A stretch of DNA of 64,000 nt. Source: Nocardioides ginsengisegetis. Its GTDB lineage: Bacteria > Actinomycetota > Actinomycetes > Propionibacteriales > Nocardioidaceae. A program made the position numbers and the translations under genes. Location: positions 2,651,001 through 2,715,000 of the forward strand of contig NZ_JACGXA010000001.1 of the NCBI RefSeq assembly GCF_014138045.1. The letters run 5' to 3'. Shown one piece after another: positions 20,300 through 30,873 of this stretch. Each line of letters begins with the position of its first letter. Position 1 is the stretch's first letter. Below the pieces are notes generated by a model. The model was not told where the DNA came from. It searched no databases and saw only the letters and a program-made list of their open reading frames with translations.

Positions 20300-21187
20300 G
20301 TGACCAGTGCACGACGCAGGATCCTCGGTCCCCTGCTGGCGCGAGCCGGCGTCGACGTGACCCGTCTGGAGGACGGCGCCTACGTCGTCCAGCGGCGCCA
20401 CCGCCCACTCGCGGTCCAGCGCATCGGCCCACCGCGGCTGCGGACGCACGTCGTCGCGGACCGCCGGACGGTCCGCAAGCAGATGAACGGCTACCAGAAC
20501 CAGCTCGGCGCCCACCTCGGCGAGGAGCACCTCTCGTGGGTCTTCCGGGAGCTCGGCATCAACGTCGTCCTCGACGTCGGCGCCAACGAGGGCCAGTTCG
20601 CCACCCGGCTGCGGCGCGCGGGCTACCGCGGGCGGATCGTCTCCTACGAGCCCGTCAGGCACCTCGTCGGCCTGCTGCGCGAGCACGCGGCGGCCGACCC
20701 CGAGTGGCTGGTCGAGGACTGCGCGCTCGGCGACGTCGACGGCACCGCGGAGATCAACGTGACACCCGGCAAGCTCAGCTCGCTCCTGCCGGCCAGCGAC
20801 TTCGGCAAGGCCTGGTCGGACAAGCTCCGCGAGTCCCACACCGAGACCATCCGGATCCGCCGGCTCGACCAGGTCCTCGACGACGCGGTCGCGGGGGTCG
20901 CGGCACCCCGGGTCTTCCTCAAGATGGACACCCAGGGCTACGACCTGGCCACCGTCCGCGGCGCCGGCGACCGGCTCGGCGAGGTGCTGGGGCTCCAGTC
21001 GGAGGTGAGCTGCGTCCCGATCTACGACGGCATGCCGCGGATGACCGAGCAGCTCGACACCTACGAGGCGGCCGGATTCGCGATCTCGGCGATGTTCCCG
21101 GTCAGCCGGCACCGGCCGACCCTGCGGGTCATCGAGTTCGACGTCGTCATGGTCCGCCCGGACGCGGTGACCCGGGACCACGGCTGA
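20300..21187 (+). CDS. FkbM-family SAM-dependent methyltransferase
   Basis: A 295-residue methyltransferase. Motif I for SAM binding is VVLDVGANEGQF (89-100), followed by IVSYEPV (post-I acidic residue) and the FkbM signature FLKMDTQGYDL near 215, with LQSEVSCVPIYDGMP. FkbM proteins O-methylate sugars or polyketides and often modify cell-surface glycans. The first 75 residues are an Arg-rich extension not needed for the fold. Translation is taken to start at GTG 20300; an upstream open stretch in this frame overlaps the phosphatase gene and has the wrong composition. Confidence 0.9.
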   Translation: MTSARRRILGPLLARAGVDVTRLEDGAYVVQRRHRPLAVQRIGPPRLRTHVVADRRTVRKQMNGYQNQLGAHLGEEHLSWVFRELGINVVLDVGANEGQFATRLRRAGYRGRIVSYEPVRHLVGLLREHAAADPEWLVEDCALGDVDGTAEINVTPGKLSSLLPASDFGKAWSDKLRESHTETIRIRRLDQVLDDAVAGVAAPRVFLKMDTQGYDLATVRGAGDRLGEVLGLQSEVSCVPIYDGMPRMTEQLDTYEAAGFAISAMFPVSRHRPTLRVIEFDVVMVRPDAVTRDHG

Positions 21188-21200
21188 GAGGATCGGGCGG

Positions 21201-22427
21201 GTGAGCACCCGTCGTACGTCCCTGGTCATCCTCGGCGGACTCGTCCTGCTGTCGCTCAACCTGCGGCCCGCCGCCGTCAGCGTCGGGCCGGTGCTCGCGG
21301 AGGTCAGGTCCGCGCTCGGGATGTCGCCCGTCGCCGCAGGCCTGCTGACCTCGCTGCCAGTGCTGGCCTTCGCGTTCTTCGGCGCGCTCGCGCCGACCGC
21401 GGCCCGACGGGTGGGCGTGCACCGGGTGACGCTGCTGGCGCTGGTCGCGGCCGTCGTCGGGCTGGCCGGCCGGGCGGTGACCAGCAGCGAGGCGCTCTTC
21501 CTCGCGCTGTCGATGCTCGCGCTCGGCGGCATGGCGATGGCCAACGTGCTGCTCCCGTCGCTGGTGAAGCTGCACTTCCCCGACGCCGTCGGGCGGGTGA
21601 CGGCGATCTACACGACCGCCCTCGCCGTCGGCCTGACCACGTCCCTGCTGCTCACCGTCCCCGTCTCGCACGCGGGCGGCAGCTGGCGCTGGGGACTCGG
21701 CATCTGGGCCGGCCTCGCCCTGCTCGCCGCACTCCCCTGGGTCGGCCTGGTGGCGCACGACCGGGCGCTGGACCAGGCACCGCGCAGCATCGGCTGGGCC
21801 GACGTGGCCCGCACCCGGCTGGGCTGGGCGATGGCGCTGTTCTTCGGGCTCCAGTCGATGCAGGCGTACGCCGTGTTCGGCTGGTTCGCCCAGCTGTGGC
21901 GCGACCACGGCTACACCGCCGGGCAGGCCGGCGCGCTGGTCGGGCTGCTCGCCGCCGTGTCGATCCCGCTGTCGCTGTGGGCGCCCGCGGCGGTGGCGCG
22001 GCGCACCGACCAGGCGCGGATCCTGCTCGCGATCATGCTCTGCTACCCCGTCGGCTACGTGGGCCTGATGATCGCCCCGCACGCGTTCGCGATCCCCGGC
22101 GCCCTGCTGGTCGGCATCGGGGCCGTGACGTTCCCGATCGTCCTGGTGCTGATCGGGCTCCGCGCGCGCACCCCGGAGGGCACTGCGGCCCTGTCGAGCT
22201 TCACCCAGTCCACGGGCTACCTGCTGGCCGCGCTGGGGCCGTTCGGCGTCGGCACGCTGTACGACGCCACCGGTGGCTGGACCGCGCCCCTGCTGATGCT
22301 GACCGCGCTGATGGTGCCGCAGATCGCCGCGGGCCTCTACGTGGCGCGGCCGGCCGCGATCGAGGATCAGCTGCCGGGCAGCCGCACCATCAGCGACGTG
22401 GCCGGCTCGAAGCCGCCGCGCAGGTAG
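21201..22427 (+). CDS. CynX/NimT-like MFS transporter (12 TM)
   Basis: A 408-residue major-facilitator protein of the cyanate/nitroimidazole (CynX/NimT) group. The first helix contains LLSLNLRPAAVSVGPVL, the characteristic NLRPA motif, and the LPVLAFAFFGALAPTAARRVG loop replaces the usual motif A. About 12 membrane spans are visible. The substrate is unknown. It begins 13 bp after the FkbM stop codon, so the two may be co-transcribed. Its last 61 bp overlap the oppositely oriented acetyltransferase gene. Confidence 0.9.
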   Translation: MSTRRTSLVILGGLVLLSLNLRPAAVSVGPVLAEVRSALGMSPVAAGLLTSLPVLAFAFFGALAPTAARRVGVHRVTLLALVAAVVGLAGRAVTSSEALFLALSMLALGGMAMANVLLPSLVKLHFPDAVGRVTAIYTTALAVGLTTSLLLTVPVSHAGGSWRWGLGIWAGLALLAALPWVGLVAHDRALDQAPRSIGWADVARTRLGWAMALFFGLQSMQAYAVFGWFAQLWRDHGYTAGQAGALVGLLAAVSIPLSLWAPAAVARRTDQARILLAIMLCYPVGYVGLMIAPHAFAIPGALLVGIGAVTFPIVLVLIGLRARTPEGTAALSSFTQSTGYLLAALGPFGVGTLYDATGGWTAPLLMLTALMVPQIAAGLYVARPAAIEDQLPGSRTISDVAGSKPPRR

Positions 22428-22828
22428 AACGGCACCGACCGCGGGCTCGGGCTGAGCACGACGCGCACGAAACCCTGCTCGTCGGCGTACGCCGTGAGCG
22501 CGTCGAGCATGCGACCGCCCAGGCCACCGTTGCGGTGCTCGGGCAGGACGTAGCAGTTGGCGAGGTAGCCCCACTGGTTGGGTGCGGACTCGCCGGGACG
22601 CGGCATGCGGGTGAAGACCAGCAGGTTGACCATCGCGACGGCCTCGCCGTCGGCGTACCCCAGCCACGTGACGCGCTGGTCCTGCTCCCGCTCCAGCCAC
22701 TCCTCGAAGCGGTCGGTGAAGCCGTCGTCCTCGACCGGGTGGCCGGCGTTCTCCTCGGTCCAGGCCCGGCGCAGGGCGGCGACGTCGTGCCGCTGCTCCC
22801 AGCCGGCGACCCGGATCGCCTCGGCCAC
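22367..22828 (-). CDS. GNAT-family N-acetyltransferase
   Basis: A 153-residue acetyltransferase. The acetyl-CoA binding region is YVLPEHRNGGLGGRMLDAL, followed by VVLSPSPRSVPFYLRGGFEPA, the usual motif A and motif B. The substrate is unknown. It starts at GTG 22828, one base after the TGA of the radical-SAM gene, so it is translationally linked to it. Its last 61 bp overlap the convergent MFS gene. Confidence 0.88.
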   Translation of the reverse strand: MAEAIRVAGWEQRHDVAALRRAWTEENAGHPVEDDGFTDRFEEWLEREQDQRVTWLGYADGEAVAMVNLLVFTRMPRPGESAPNQWGYLANCYVLPEHRNGGLGGRMLDALTAYADEQGFVRVVLSPSPRSVPFYLRGGFEPATSLMVRLPGS

Positions 22829-22829
22829 G

Positions 22830-24782
<1,953 letters not shown>

Positions 24783-24922
24783 AGCAAAGACCTCACAACA
24801 GATGGGGGAACGACCAAGGGTACGACGCCGCTCGTGCGGCGGGCGAACTCCGAGGCACCGCCGGGCGTCGGGGTCCGTTCGGGCCATTGCCGTCCCGCCC
24901 CCGGCGGTCCCAGAATCCCGGC

Positions 24923-25399
24923 ATGGCACAGGTGAACCAGGGCCGCTGGGCGGCCGGCATCGAGGGCGACTTCGTGGTGTTCCTCATCGGGGCGAGGCTG
25001 GACCTGCGACACCCGATCCGTAGCCTGCGCGACCTGGGCGGGATGCGCGGCATGCCGTACATGCTCAAGTTCCTCACCGAGCACCCCGAGAAGGGGCTCC
25101 TCGGCTACGAGACCTACGGGCTGACCATGAACGTGCAGTACTGGCGGTCCTTCGAGGACCTCGAGCGGTTCGCCCGCAGCGAGGAGGACCCGCACCGGCC
25201 GGCTTGGCGCAACTACTGGCGGCGCGTCGGCACCGACCCCCGCTCGGGGATCTGGCACGAGACATTCCTGGTCCGGGCCGGCGAGTACGAGGCGGTCTAC
25301 GGCAACATGCCGCGACACGGGCTCGCCAAGGCCGGGGCGCTGGTGTCGTTGAAGGCCGACTCCAGCGCGCGCGGCCGGCTCAAGCGGCTGACGCGCTGA
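24923..25399 (+). CDS. DUF4188 domain protein
   Basis: A 158-residue protein of the DUF4188 family, identified by GRWAAGIEGDFVVFLIGARL, GLLGYETYGLTMNVQYWRSFEDLERFAR and the final IWHETFLVRAGEYEAVYGNMP. Family members resemble antibiotic-biosynthesis monooxygenase/dimeric alpha-beta-barrel folds and are sometimes called fluorophore- or transcription-associated, but no reaction is established. It is divergent from the radical-SAM gene with 140 bp between them. The start ATG at 24923 was chosen because conservation begins there. Confidence 0.85.
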   Translation: MAQVNQGRWAAGIEGDFVVFLIGARLDLRHPIRSLRDLGGMRGMPYMLKFLTEHPEKGLLGYETYGLTMNVQYWRSFEDLERFARSEEDPHRPAWRNYWRRVGTDPRSGIWHETFLVRAGEYEAVYGNMPRHGLAKAGALVSLKADSSARGRLKRLTR

Positions 25400-25413
25400 C
25401 CCCTGTGAGCCGG

Positions 25414-25572
25414 TCAGTCCGGGTCGGACGCGAGCTCGGCGTACGCCTTCTTGGCGATCTCGAGCTCGGCGTTGGCGTGGACGATCATCTCCTCCAGGCC
25501 CTCGACACCGAAGCGGTAGGCGATGCTCTGGACGGCTTCGAGGATGGCCGGGTCAATGGTGTGCTCGGTCAT
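25414..25572 (-). CDS. Small 52-residue protein, unknown
   Basis: A short gene with ATG at 25572 preceded by GGATGGAG, a good ribosome binding site, and a TGA at 25414. The product (starting MTEHTIDPAILEAVQSI) is acidic and predicted mostly helical, with a possible amphipathic helix at residues 24-48 (EGLEEMIVHANAELEIAKKAYAE is the region). No family is recognised. Codon third positions are GC-rich as in neighbouring genes, which supports coding. It is 20 bp after the DinB-SnoaL gene on the same strand. Confidence 0.6.
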   Translation of the reverse strand: MTEHTIDPAILEAVQSIAYRFGVEGLEEMIVHANAELEIAKKAYAELASDPD

Positions 25573-25592
25573 GGCTCCATCCAATCAGAAGC

Positions 25593-26510
25593 TCAGCCCT
25601 TGACGTAGGACAGCTTCTCGGCGACGAGACCGTCCCGCAGCCGCATCAGGTCGGTGCCGCGGACGTGGCCCGGGGCGCCCGACTCGTCGGTCCAGTCGAA
25701 GCGCCAGCGCAGCACGGCGCGGTCGCCGGCGACGAACGACTCCTCCTCGGTGAAGGCGGCGTTGGGCGTCTGGCCGAACAGCTCGACCCACACCGCGCGC
25801 ACCGCGTCGGCACCCTCGTGGCGGGTGCCGTCGGGGGCGGGACCCGTGGCCTCGAAGACGACGTCGTCGGTCATCAGCGCCATGATCGCGTCCACGTCAC
25901 CGCGGCCGAACGCCGCCGAGAAGCGCGCCAGGGCGGCGTGGTTGGGACCCCACTCGGCGTCCCGGCCGCACCCGGCGAGCAGGGCGCTCTGGGCGGTGCC
26001 GTGCTCGGCGGCCCGGGGGCCGACCGCGCCGGCGGCCCGGTAGAGCTCCTCGCGCCCCTCGAACCAGACCGCGACCTCGTGGACGAGCGCCGGGTCGAGC
26101 CGGACGTCTCCCCCGGTCGCCGCCGCTAGGTCCCAGCCGTGGACGAGGTGGTCGGCGGCGAGCTGGTGGACGTACTCCTCGGCCTGCTCCTCGCCGTAGG
26201 AGAGGTGGACGGTGCCGCCCTTGGGCAGCCACTCGGCGACGGAACGGGTCGCCTCGGACGCCGCCTCCAGCGAGCTGCGGATCGGGTCGGCCCCGAGCAG
26301 GTCCCCGTCGAGGCGGTCCCCGACCTCCTCGATGGTCTGGCCGCTCATCAGCGGCACGGTCCACAGGTCCTCGCCGCAGACGTGGTTGACCAGGTCGCGG
26401 ACCGTCCACTCCCGGCAGGGCGTGGGGTCGTCCCACTGGTCCGGTCGGACCGCGTTGACCCGGTCCGCCCACGCCTCGACGGTGCGGTGGTACAGCGTGT
26501 TGAGGTCCAT
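25593..26510 (-). CDS. TIGR03086/DinB-like metal-binding domain fused to a SnoaL-like domain
   Basis: A 305-residue two-domain protein. Residues 1-185 form a mycothiol-dependent maleylpyruvate-isomerase-like four-helix (DinB_2) domain of the TIGR03086 type, with DPTPCREWTVRDLVNHV and the second histidine in LAADHLVHGWDLA as likely metal ligands. Residues 200-305 form a SnoaL/NTF2-like domain (FSAAFGRGDVDAIMALMTDDVVFEATGP, ending in VRGTDLMRLRDGLVAEKLSYV). Both domains are usually separate proteins. The reaction is unknown. Its ATG overlaps the stop of the upstream kinase-like gene by 1 bp. Confidence 0.82.
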   Translation of the reverse strand: MDLNTLYHRTVEAWADRVNAVRPDQWDDPTPCREWTVRDLVNHVCGEDLWTVPLMSGQTIEEVGDRLDGDLLGADPIRSSLEAASEATRSVAEWLPKGGTVHLSYGEEQAEEYVHQLAADHLVHGWDLAAATGGDVRLDPALVHEVAVWFEGREELYRAAGAVGPRAAEHGTAQSALLAGCGRDAEWGPNHAALARFSAAFGRGDVDAIMALMTDDVVFEATGPAPDGTRHEGADAVRAVWVELFGQTPNAAFTEEESFVAGDRAVLRWRFDWTDESGAPGHVRGTDLMRLRDGLVAEKLSYVKG

Positions 26511-27487
26511 CAGGGTGCCTCCCTCTCCAGCGTCGTGCGTGCCTGGCGGACCCACCAGTCGAGGTCCGCCTCCTCCTGCCGGCGGATCGCCGGATCCGGG
26601 TGCTCGGTGGCGTCCAGCGCCTTGTTCCAGCCCAGCCACAGCAGGCCGGAGAGCAGCGCGAGCCGCATCGACCGCTCGTCGTACGCCGTTCCGGCGGCGC
26701 GGCGGTAGGCCTCGATCATCTCCTCGCGGCTCGGCTCCACGACCGAGGCGCAGCCGGCCAGGAACCGGGCGACGTCGATCGCGCCGGGTCCCCGGGCGGG
26801 CATCGCCCAGTCGAGCAGCACCAGCCGCTCGCCCTCGCGGGCCATGTTCACGGTGGCGGCGTCGCCGTGACACAGCGTGACCGGACCGAGGCTCAGCGCG
26901 TCGGCCACCGGGGTGATGTCCTCGAGGAGCGCGAACACCGGGCCCGCGACGTCGGCGGGCACCCGGTCGGCGAACATCTCCCAGCCGCGGCGGGCCAGCA
27001 CCATCAGCTCGATCCCGGCGTCGGCTCCGGCGGCCACCCGGTGAGGGGCGAAGATGTCGAGGAGGTGGTCGAGCGGCGCCAGGCCGGTGGGCGGGTCGTC
27101 GAGGTAGGCGCGATGCAGCTCGGCCAGCCGCTCCATCACCCAGAAGGCCCGGGGCCGGTCGAGCCGGTCCTGCCAGGTCAGGACGGCGTCGCCCAGGTCG
27201 CGCATCACGATGTAGGTCGTCTCGCCCTCGAGCCACGCGTCGACCACGGCGTGGCCGACCCCGGGCGGCAGCCGGTCGAGCAGGCCGGTGGACCACACGA
27301 CGTACTCGAGAGCGGGGCCGCCCCCGGCGAGGTCGAGGGTGAGGTCTTCGTCCGGCACCACCCGCTTGACCACGAGGGCGCGGCCGTCCGCGAGCCGGAC
27401 CCTCTCCAGGCCCGCCCCCGACTTGCCCTCGTGGCCCGAGACCACGCTGCGTTCGACCGCGTCGCGCAGCAGCTCCGATGGCGCCAC
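26510..27487 (-). CDS. Phosphotransferase (APH/ChoK kinase-like family)
   Basis: A 325-residue protein with the protein-kinase-like APH fold. The catalytic loop is TLCHGDAATVNM (Asp base and Asn metal ligand), followed by the DFG-equivalent VLLDWAMPARGPGAIDVARFL and an N-lobe lysine in RALVVKRV. Related proteins phosphorylate aminoglycosides, choline, homoserine or unknown small molecules; the substrate cannot be read from sequence. It starts at GTG 27487 and is coupled to the DinB-SnoaL gene. Confidence 0.85.
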   Translation of the reverse strand: MAPSELLRDAVERSVVSGHEGKSGAGLERVRLADGRALVVKRVVPDEDLTLDLAGGGPALEYVVWSTGLLDRLPPGVGHAVVDAWLEGETTYIVMRDLGDAVLTWQDRLDRPRAFWVMERLAELHRAYLDDPPTGLAPLDHLLDIFAPHRVAAGADAGIELMVLARRGWEMFADRVPADVAGPVFALLEDITPVADALSLGPVTLCHGDAATVNMAREGERLVLLDWAMPARGPGAIDVARFLAGCASVVEPSREEMIEAYRRAAGTAYDERSMRLALLSGLLWLGWNKALDATEHPDPAIRRQEEADLDWWVRQARTTLEREAP

Positions 27488-27524
27488 GGGTCCACGGTCG
27501 CACCGGTGGCCACTCCCGCACCAT

Positions 27525-27538
27525 GGCCCGGACGGGCC
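27525..27538 (-). terminator. Small hairpin after rodA
   Basis: GGCCC and GGGCC arms (extendable to 6 bp) around GGAC, 24 bp downstream of the rodA stop codon and ahead of the kinase-like gene. It is short and without a T-run, so only a weak candidate. Confidence 0.3.
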
Positions 27539-27562
27539 GTCCCCCGAGCGGCTCAGGGCGGG

Positions 27563-28747
27563 TCAGCGGGAGGTGAGCACCCGGACCGGCATGACGTAGC
27601 GGGTCGGGACGGAGGCGGTCGAGCGCAGGTGGATGTTCTGGAGCAGGCCGATCGCGAGCATGCCCGCGAACATCGAGCTGCCGCCGTAGGACACGAAGGG
27701 CAGGGGTACGCCGGTGACGGGCATGATGCCCAGGCACATCCCGATGTTCTGGAAGGCCTGGAAGCCGAACCAGCAGGCGATGCCGGCGGCCGCGATCCGG
27801 CCGAACGGGTCGTCGGTGTGGGCGGCGATCGCGAGCGCACGCCAGATCACGACCGCGAGGAGCGCGATCAGGACGCCCGCCCCGATCAGGCCGAGCTCCT
27901 CGCCGGCGACGGTGAAGATGAAGTCGGTGTGCTGCTCGGGCACGAAGCCGGAGCGGGTCTGCGAGCCGTGGAAGAGCCCCTGCCCGAAGAGCCCGCCGTT
28001 GCCGACCGCGATCCGGGCCTGCTCGACGTTGTAGCCGGCTCCGCGCGGGTCGAGGTCGGGGTTGGTGAAGGCCATGAAGCGGTCGACCTGGTACTGCTTG
28101 AGGAAGCCCGCGGCCACGGCCGCGACCGCGGCGGTGACGCCGCCGCCGGCGAGGAGCAGCAGCCAGCGGCGCGGGGCGCCGGAGGTGGCGAGGACGCCGA
28201 AGACGGTCGCGGACAGCACCAGCATCGTGCCGAGGTCGGGCTGCAGCATGATCAGCGACGCAGGGACCCCGGCGATCGCGAGCATCCCGAGCACCTCGAC
28301 CGTCCCGATCTGGGTGCGGCGACGACCCTCGGCACGCTCGGCGACGAGCAGGCCCATGCCGATCACCACGGCGAGCTTGGCGAACTCCGAGGGCTGGATC
28401 GACATCCCGCCCAGCTGGAGCCACGAGCGCGAGCCGTTGATGGTCACGCCCATCGTCAGCACCAGCGCGAGCCCGGCGATCGAGCAGAGGTAGACCAGCG
28501 GCGCCAGGATCCGCACCCAGCGGTGGTCGGTGGCCATCACCAGCACGAGCAGCACCAGGCCGATGGCGACGTTGACCAGCTGCTTGCGGAGGTACGCCGT
28601 GGGGTCACCCATCGTGAGGTCCTCGCGGTGCGAGGTGGCCGACCAGACGAGCAGCGAGCCCAGCGTGACGAGCGCGAGCACGGCCGTCATCAGGATCCAG
28701 TCGAGGCCTGGGGCCCGCAGGAGCGGGCGCGGGGTGGTGGGGGGCAC
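27563..28747 (-). CDS. rodA: RodA peptidoglycan glycosyltransferase (SEDS)
   Basis: A 394-residue SEDS polymerase that extends glycan strands for side-wall growth together with the PBP2 encoded just upstream. About ten membrane spans are visible. The SEDS signatures are present: GSRSWLQLGGMSIQPSEFAKL (28-kb side), LQPDLGTMLVL with the catalytic-region aspartate, GGLFGQGLFHGSQT, EQHTDFIFTVAGEELG and LPFVSYGGSSM. Start is GTG 28747, 2 bp after the pbp2 stop; an internal ATG about 20 codons later is less likely. It is the last gene of the mre operon. Confidence 0.95.
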   Translation of the reverse strand: MPPTTPRPLLRAPGLDWILMTAVLALVTLGSLLVWSATSHREDLTMGDPTAYLRKQLVNVAIGLVLLVLVMATDHRWVRILAPLVYLCSIAGLALVLTMGVTINGSRSWLQLGGMSIQPSEFAKLAVVIGMGLLVAERAEGRRRTQIGTVEVLGMLAIAGVPASLIMLQPDLGTMLVLSATVFGVLATSGAPRRWLLLLAGGGVTAAVAAVAAGFLKQYQVDRFMAFTNPDLDPRGAGYNVEQARIAVGNGGLFGQGLFHGSQTRSGFVPEQHTDFIFTVAGEELGLIGAGVLIALLAVVIWRALAIAAHTDDPFGRIAAAGIACWFGFQAFQNIGMCLGIMPVTGVPLPFVSYGGSSMFAGMLAIGLLQNIHLRSTASVPTRYVMPVRVLTSR

Positions 28748-28749
28748 GG

Positions 28750-30873
28750 CTATTCCTTCCTCGCCGGCGGCAGGATCGAGCCGTCCTTCATGAACGTGGG
28801 CAGCCCGGCGGGCGGGGTGGTGCCGGGGATCGCGGCGTTCCTCGGGTTCACGTCCATGCCGTCGATGCCGTAGAGCGTCTCCCAGATCTTGCGCACCGCC
28901 GGGCCGGAGGTGCCCGAGCCGGTGCCGGCCTGGCTGACCATCATCACGACCACGTAGTCCTTGTCGTAGGTCGCCACCCAAGAGGTCGACTGCTTGCCAT
29001 AGACCTCGGCGGAGCCGGTCTTGCCCCGGATCGGGACCCGGTCGAGCGGGAAGTCGATGAACTTCCAGGCGAGCGTGCCGACCTTCGGCGTGCCCTGCAG
29101 CGCGGTGTCGACGTACGACAGCGCAGCCTTGCTGGACTTCACGTGGCCCATCACCGCGGGCGGGAAACGCTTGAGGACGGTGCCGTCGGAGCTGACGATC
29201 GCCTTCGCGACGCGCGGCTCGAAGAGCGTGCCGCCGTTGGAGAGCGAGGCGTAGGCGCGGGCCAGCTGGAGCGGCGTGACGATGGTGTCGCCCTGGCCGA
29301 TCGCGTAGTTGACCGAGTCGCCGGCGCGGTAGTAGCTGCCCTCGAGGCAGAACTCGTGAGCGAAGAGCTTGAGGAAGGCCGAGGGCGCGTTGCCCTTCTC
29401 ATCCATCCCGCAGTAGTAGCCCTTCATGGCCTTCCAGTAGGCCAGCTTCCAGTGCCGGTCGGCGATCCGGCCACTGGCCTCGCCCGGGAGGTCGACACCG
29501 GTCGGCTTGCCGAACCCGAACTTCTTCGCCTGCTCGACCAGGGGGTCGTAGGCGTCGACGTCGGTCGGGTCCGAGCCGTACTTCTGCCAGAAGTGGAAGC
29601 CGACGCGGTAGAAGAACGTGTCGCAGGAGAGCTGGAGCGCCTGGGCGAAGGTGATGTAGCCGTAGGACTCCGACTCGTAGTTCTTGAAGAGCCGGTTGCC
29701 GACCTGGAAGTTCGACGAGCAGTTGAGCTTGGTGTCCGGGCTGAACCCGTGGTCGAGCGCGCCGACGGTCATCAGCGGCTTCCACGTCGAGCCGGGCGCG
29801 AACTGGCCCTGCGTCGCCCGCGCCAGCAGCGGGGTGCCGGCCTTCTCGGAGTAGAGGCGGGCGAGCTGCTTCTTGGTGATGCCGCCGACCCACACCGACG
29901 GGTCGTACGTCGGCTGGCTGGCCATCGCGACGATCCGACCGGTCCTGGCCTCCATCACCACGACGGCGCCGGAGTCGGCCTTGTAGTTCATGTGCGTGAC
30001 CGGGTCGTAGGTCTGGCGCGCCAGCGCGATCGTGTCGGCGAGCTGCTTCTCCACGACGCCCTGGACCTTGGCGTCGATCGAGGTGACGAGCGTGTCGCCG
30101 GGCTGGCCCATGACCTCGCTGTCGTCGCCGAGCACGCGGCCCATCGAGTCGACGGCGACCTGCTTGTAGCCGGGCATCCCGCGCAGCCAGCGGTCGTACT
30201 CCTTCTCCACGCCGGCGCGGCCCACGGACGAGGCGCCGTTGACCGACTTGTCGCCGTCGGCGCGCGCCTTGTCGTACTCCTCCTCGGTGATCGGGCTGAG
30301 GTAGCCAAGCACGTGGGCGAGGTTGACGCCGTAGGGGCGCGGGTAGGCGCGGACGCTCTGCTGCTCGGCGAGCACCGAGGGGTAGTCCTCGGGCTGCTCG
30401 AGGATCCGCAGCGCGACGGCCTGGCGCACGTCGGTGGCGACCGGCACCGGCTGGTAGGGCGAGCCGTTCCAGCACAGGCCGATCACGGCGTCCGGGTCGC
30501 CGCAGGTGACGAGCCGCTTGGTCACCCGGCCGGGGGCCATGTCGACCGCGTCGGCGACCCGGGCCACGAGGCGGGTGCGCTGGCTGTCGGTCATCTTGCC
30601 GAGCATCGTCCGGTCGATGGAGACGACCCAGGAGGTGCGGTTGGCGACCAGCGGGCGACCCATGTCGTCGACGATCAGGCCGCGCTGGGGCTGCTGGACG
30701 ATCTCGCGGACCGACTGCGAGGCGGCCTGGGCCTGGTAGTCGTCGCCCGTGACGACCTGGAGGTAGTAGAGCCGGGCGAAGAGGGTCGCGAACAGCGAGA
30801 AGACGAGCGCCTGGATGACGATCAGGCGCAGGCGGGACTTCCTGCTCCCCGCGGAGGCCGAGTGTGGCGTCAT
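28750..30873 (-). CDS. mrdA: Penicillin-binding protein 2 (transpeptidase of elongation)
   Basis: A 707-residue class B PBP. It has an N-terminal membrane anchor (about residues 16-36), a PBP dimerisation domain (YLQVVTGDDYQAQAASQSVREIVQQPQRG onward) and a transpeptidase domain with SxxK = S362-T-W-K365, the second motif S416-C-D418, and KTG at 618-620. SCD in place of SxN is usual for PBP2. It works with RodA in the elongasome. Its ATG overlaps the mreD stop by 1 bp, and it ends 2 bp before rodA. Confidence 0.95.
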   Translation of the reverse strand: MTPHSASAGSRKSRLRLIVIQALVFSLFATLFARLYYLQVVTGDDYQAQAASQSVREIVQQPQRGLIVDDMGRPLVANRTSWVVSIDRTMLGKMTDSQRTRLVARVADAVDMAPGRVTKRLVTCGDPDAVIGLCWNGSPYQPVPVATDVRQAVALRILEQPEDYPSVLAEQQSVRAYPRPYGVNLAHVLGYLSPITEEEYDKARADGDKSVNGASSVGRAGVEKEYDRWLRGMPGYKQVAVDSMGRVLGDDSEVMGQPGDTLVTSIDAKVQGVVEKQLADTIALARQTYDPVTHMNYKADSGAVVVMEARTGRIVAMASQPTYDPSVWVGGITKKQLARLYSEKAGTPLLARATQGQFAPGSTWKPLMTVGALDHGFSPDTKLNCSSNFQVGNRLFKNYESESYGYITFAQALQLSCDTFFYRVGFHFWQKYGSDPTDVDAYDPLVEQAKKFGFGKPTGVDLPGEASGRIADRHWKLAYWKAMKGYYCGMDEKGNAPSAFLKLFAHEFCLEGSYYRAGDSVNYAIGQGDTIVTPLQLARAYASLSNGGTLFEPRVAKAIVSSDGTVLKRFPPAVMGHVKSSKAALSYVDTALQGTPKVGTLAWKFIDFPLDRVPIRGKTGSAEVYGKQSTSWVATYDKDYVVVMMVSQAGTGSGTSGPAVRKIWETLYGIDGMDVNPRNAAIPGTTPPAGLPTFMKDGSILPPARKE

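Noticed and set aside
25593..28424. Single 943-codon frame spanning the DinB-SnoaL, kinase and rodA region
   Set aside because: Only the last 305 codons (26510-25593) carry family sequence. Upstream codons are shadows of the kinase-like gene and rodA, which are clear in other frames.
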